Positions 6,286 to 8,142 of a stretch of 8,142 nt of DNA are shown here, in pieces. The position numbers were made by a program, and so were the translations under genes. Position 1 is the stretch's first letter. Each line of letters opens with the position of its first letter. Source of the stretch: Solirubrobacterales bacterium (GTDB lineage Bacteria > Actinomycetota > Thermoleophilia > Solirubrobacterales > 70-9). The notes under the pieces are model-generated. The model made no database searches. It was given only the letters and a program-made list of their open reading frames with translations, and was not told the DNA's origin. The stretch lies in the NCBI GenBank assembly GCA_030152505.1, contig JASLJO010000023.1:1-8142 (forward strand). The letters run 5' to 3'.

Positions 6286-6292
6286 CTCCCCC
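6286..6292 (-). promoter_or_regulatory. Ribosome binding site of the DUF1906 gene
   Basis: Minus-strand GGGGGAG lies 3 bases before the ATG at 6282. The spacing is short, but this is the clearest Shine-Dalgarno-like match in the window and supports this start. Its neighbours use weak or no ribosome binding sites. Confidence 0.5.
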
Positions 6293-6334
6293 AACCATTC
6301 CATGGAGAGAACGTTTCGGCGGCTCAGCACTCAA

Positions 6335-6350
6335 AGCGCAAAATTGCGCT
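6335..6350. repeat. 16-bp near-perfect palindrome at the end of the acylase gene
   Basis: AGCGCAAAATTGCGCT: 7-bp arms AGCGCAA and TTGCGCT around two bases, ending on the last base of the acylase stop codon. On the minus strand it can fold as a 6-bp stem with an AUUU loop, followed by UUGAG rather than a U-tract. It could therefore be a weak terminator or mRNA 3'-end hairpin between the acylase and DUF1906 genes, or a protein-binding site near the DUF1906 promoter. Confidence 0.4.
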
Positions 6351-8142
6351 CAGGCAGGCAAAAGGTCCAGCTCGCGCCAGGGGCCCTCGCCGGCCATCGG
6401 CTGGGTGCGACCGTGCAGCCAATCCTCCTGCAGGTCGTCGTAGTGGGGGCTGGCGGGATGGCCGGACTGGCCGGTGAACATCTGCCAGCGCGAGCGCTCG
6501 GGGGCGGTGGGGTCGCCGACCATGCGCCAGCTCGGCGCCCAGACCGCCTTGTAGGGGTCATTGGGGTCATAGGCGATCTGGCTGACGGTCTCCTGCGCGC
6601 CGCCCGCCCGCAGGCTGCGGTTGAGCAACCTGCGCAGGAGCGGATTCGCCTCGCCCAGCGGGTGCGGGAACTCCATCTCGTGGACATGGCCCCAGCGCCA
6701 GCCCTCGGGATCGGGACCGAAGCGATCGCTGAGGTCATCAAGCGCTCCGGCCAGCGCCTCGAGCACCAGCTCGTCCCAGGGACGGCCGATCAGCTCGTCG
6801 TCGGCCTCCTCCCAGAGGTCCATCAGGCGCGAGTGCCAGCGCCAGGGAGAGGTTACGTGCGGCGTGAAGCCGTTGTCGGCGCGGTCGAGCCAGCGCTCGC
6901 AGAGATCGCGGTCGCCGATCGCCGCGCGGGCGACCTCGCGCGCCAGGCGCAGCAGGAAGGCTTGGTAGATCGTGCCGGCGATCGAGTCGGGGTCGAGCCG
7001 CCCGTCCCAACTGCGCAGCCGCTCGACCGCGCTCAGCTCGCGCTGCCCGGACGGCGTCAGCCGCCCCAGCCGCCGCGCCGCCTCCAGGCCCGGGATCGAA
7101 AGGTTGTCGGACTGCATCGCCTCGAAACCCTCGACATCGTGCTCGTCGCTCGCCCGCAGCAGTTCCTCGATCCGCCGGGCGCGGAAGCCGTCGAGCCAGT
7201 CGCTGGTGATGTGGTGCGGGTAGTCGTCGCCGACGATGCGATTGTTTGCGGTGACGAGAAAGCCGCTCTCCGGGTCGACGACCTCGGGCAGCTCGTCGTA
7301 GGGAACCTCCCCCTCCCACTCGTACTCGCCGTCCCAGCCGGGCTTGGGAAGGTCGGGGGAGCCTCCCTTGCGCAGCGGCAGTCGGCCGATCAGCTTGTAG
7401 CCGATCGAGCCGTGGCGGTCGGCCCAGATCAGGTTCGAGGCGGGCGAGGTGTGGCCTTCCAGCGTGGCGACCAGCTCGGGGCCCGAGCGGATGCCGTGCA
7501 GGTCGAACATGCCCTTGAACGCGGTCGGGTTGTCGAGGGTGATCCAGCGCAGGGCGAGCGGCTCGGCGTCGTCGGCGCCGAGCGCCGCGTTGACCAGGGG
7601 GCCGTGGTGGGTAATGCGGACGTCGAGCACCTCCGGCGCGTCACGGCCCTTGACCGCGATCTCCTCGCGCACGATCTCCAGCGGCCGCCACTCGTCCTCG
7701 AACAGGTAGCTGTCGCCCTCGACTCGCTCGACGAAGAGGTCCTGGACGTCGGCCATGACGTTGGTGAAGGTCCAACAGAGGTCGTTGTTCTGTCCCATGT
7801 AGACGCCCGGCATGCCGGGCAGCGAGGCGCCGCGGACGAAGCGATCGCCGAGCCTCAGGCCGACCTGGTACCAGATGCCCGGCATGCTCGGCGGCAGGTG
7901 CGGATCGCCGGCGATCAACGGTGCGCCGGTCGCGCTCAGCCTGCCGCTGACCGCCCAGTTGTTGGAGCCGCTCGCCTCGGCGGCCATGCCGATCGAGTGG
8001 CGCACGGCGTCGATCTGCTCTGCCAGGCCAAGCCCGTCGCCCGACCAGGCTTCCTGGGTGACGACCGGGTTGTCGGCGGGGTAGCCCGGGTCGAGCCGGG
8101 CCGCGAGCTCGGGCCCGAGCTCGCGCGTCATATCGGCGCGCA
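6350..8142 (-). CDS. Penicillin acylase family Ntn hydrolase, beta-chain region, start off the right edge
   Basis: The 3' part of a penicillin/cephalosporin/acyl-homoserine-lactone acylase precursor, which hydrolyses an amide bond after self-cleaving into alpha and beta chains; usually exported or periplasmic in this family. The frame stays open to the window edge and, before the first ATG (8131), reads Arg-Ala-Asp, so that ATG is internal. Counting from it, the cleavage site is before Ser56 in GSNNWAVSG (Ser codon at 7966-7964). Taking that as beta-1, AGDPHLP puts His at beta-23 and TANNRIV puts Asn at beta-241, the oxyanion-hole Asn position of penicillin G acylase. SNLIWAD and HEMEFPHPLG are further family blocks. 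All visible catalytic residues are present, so the enzyme is probably active. The alpha chain and any signal peptide are outside the window. Substrate (beta-lactam, acyl-homoserine lactone or other N-acyl compound) cannot be told. The DUF1906 gene follows 67 bp downstream. Confidence 0.88.
   Translation of the reverse strand, partial: RADMTRELGPELAARLDPGYPADNPVVTQEAWSGDGLGLAEQIDAVRHSIGMAAEASGSNNWAVSGRLSATGAPLIAGDPHLPPSMPGIWYQVGLRLGDRFVRGASLPGMPGVYMGQNNDLCWTFTNVMADVQDLFVERVEGDSYLFEDEWRPLEIVREEIAVKGRDAPEVLDVRITHHGPLVNAALGADDAEPLALRWITLDNPTAFKGMFDLHGIRSGPELVATLEGHTSPASNLIWADRHGSIGYKLIGRLPLRKGGSPDLPKPGWDGEYEWEGEVPYDELPEVVDPESGFLVTANNRIVGDDYPHHITSDWLDGFRARRIEELLRASDEHDVEGFEAMQSDNLSIPGLEAARRLGRLTPSGQRELSAVERLRSWDGRLDPDSIAGTIYQAFLLRLAREVARAAIGDRDLCERWLDRADNGFTPHVTSPWRWHSRLMDLWEEADDELIGRPWDELVLEALAGALDDLSDRFGPDPEGWRWGHVHEMEFPHPLGEANPLLRRLLNRSLRAGGAQETVSQIAYDPNDPYKAVWAPSWRMVGDPTAPERSRWQMFTGQSGHPASPHYDDLQEDWLHGRTQPMAGEGPWRELDLLPA

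Noticed and set aside
4319..6334. 671-codon minus-strand open frame overlapping the DUF1906 gene
   Set aside because: It is a shifted frame over the DUF1906 gene, rich in Arg/Pro/Ala with no motifs, and runs on into the DJ-1 gene. The DUF1906 frame has a signal peptide, domains and a ribosome binding site.
8129..8131. ATG at 8131 as the true start of the acylase
   Set aside because: The frame remains open upstream to the edge, and only about 55 residues would precede the self-cleavage Ser, too few for an alpha chain. It is an internal Met.
1..8142. tRNA, rRNA, riboswitch, CRISPR, transposase or attachment site
   Set aside because: Scanned by eye on both strands; no cloverleaf-like block, direct repeat array, transposase motif or terminal inverted repeats were seen, and the coding density leaves little room.

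Overview
This is a GC-rich (by eye about two-thirds G+C), densely coding chromosomal segment with seven protein genes and no RNA genes, mobile elements or CRISPR. The gene families suggest an actinobacterium: an Actinobacteria-style polyprenol-phosphate mannose synthase, a split-barrel FMN/F420-type flavoprotein of the Rv1155 kind, an Rv2525c-like (DUF1906) secreted protein, and GTG starts placed directly behind -10-like hexamers. The Arg-rich, Cys-containing beta-type tail of the DUF1906 protein resembles proteins I associate with Thermoleophilia (Solirubrobacterales). That placement is an inference from style, not a measurement.

Layout. From 2712 leftwards on the minus strand lies a likely three-gene unit: a secreted clan GH-A glycoside hydrolase (2712-1573), a soluble GT2 polyprenol-phosphate mannose synthase (1536-805), and a multi-membrane-span GT-C glycosyltransferase (805 to beyond the left edge). 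The last two share one base in a TGATG stop/start. The synthase would make the lipid-linked mannosyl donor on the cytoplasmic face, the GT-C enzyme would use such a donor on the outside, and the hydrolase would act on extracellular glycan. Divergent from this unit is a small 4'-phosphopantetheinyl transferase-like gene (2799-3356, GTG start) that lacks the linker normally found between its two core motifs. It ends 3 bp from the convergent stop of a split-barrel PPOX/FDOR-type flavoprotein (3827-3360).

The flavoprotein is divergent from a DJ-1/PfpI (isonitrile hydratase-like) gene (3936-4571). The 108 bp between them carry a good inverted repeat whose centre coincides with the centre of the gap, which is the best regulatory candidate here. 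The DJ-1 gene overlaps tail-to-tail by 14 bp with a secreted DUF1906/GH25-like protein with two extra C-terminal modules (6282-4558). Upstream of that, on the same strand, is the beta-chain region of a penicillin-acylase-family Ntn hydrolase (8142-6350, its start lying off the right edge).

I did not find a clearly new multi-gene system. The items most worth a second look are the linker-less phosphopantetheinyl transferase, the centred inverted repeat at 3861-3903, and the hydrolase/mannosyl-donor/GT-C cassette. No stretch over 300 bases lacks a gene.
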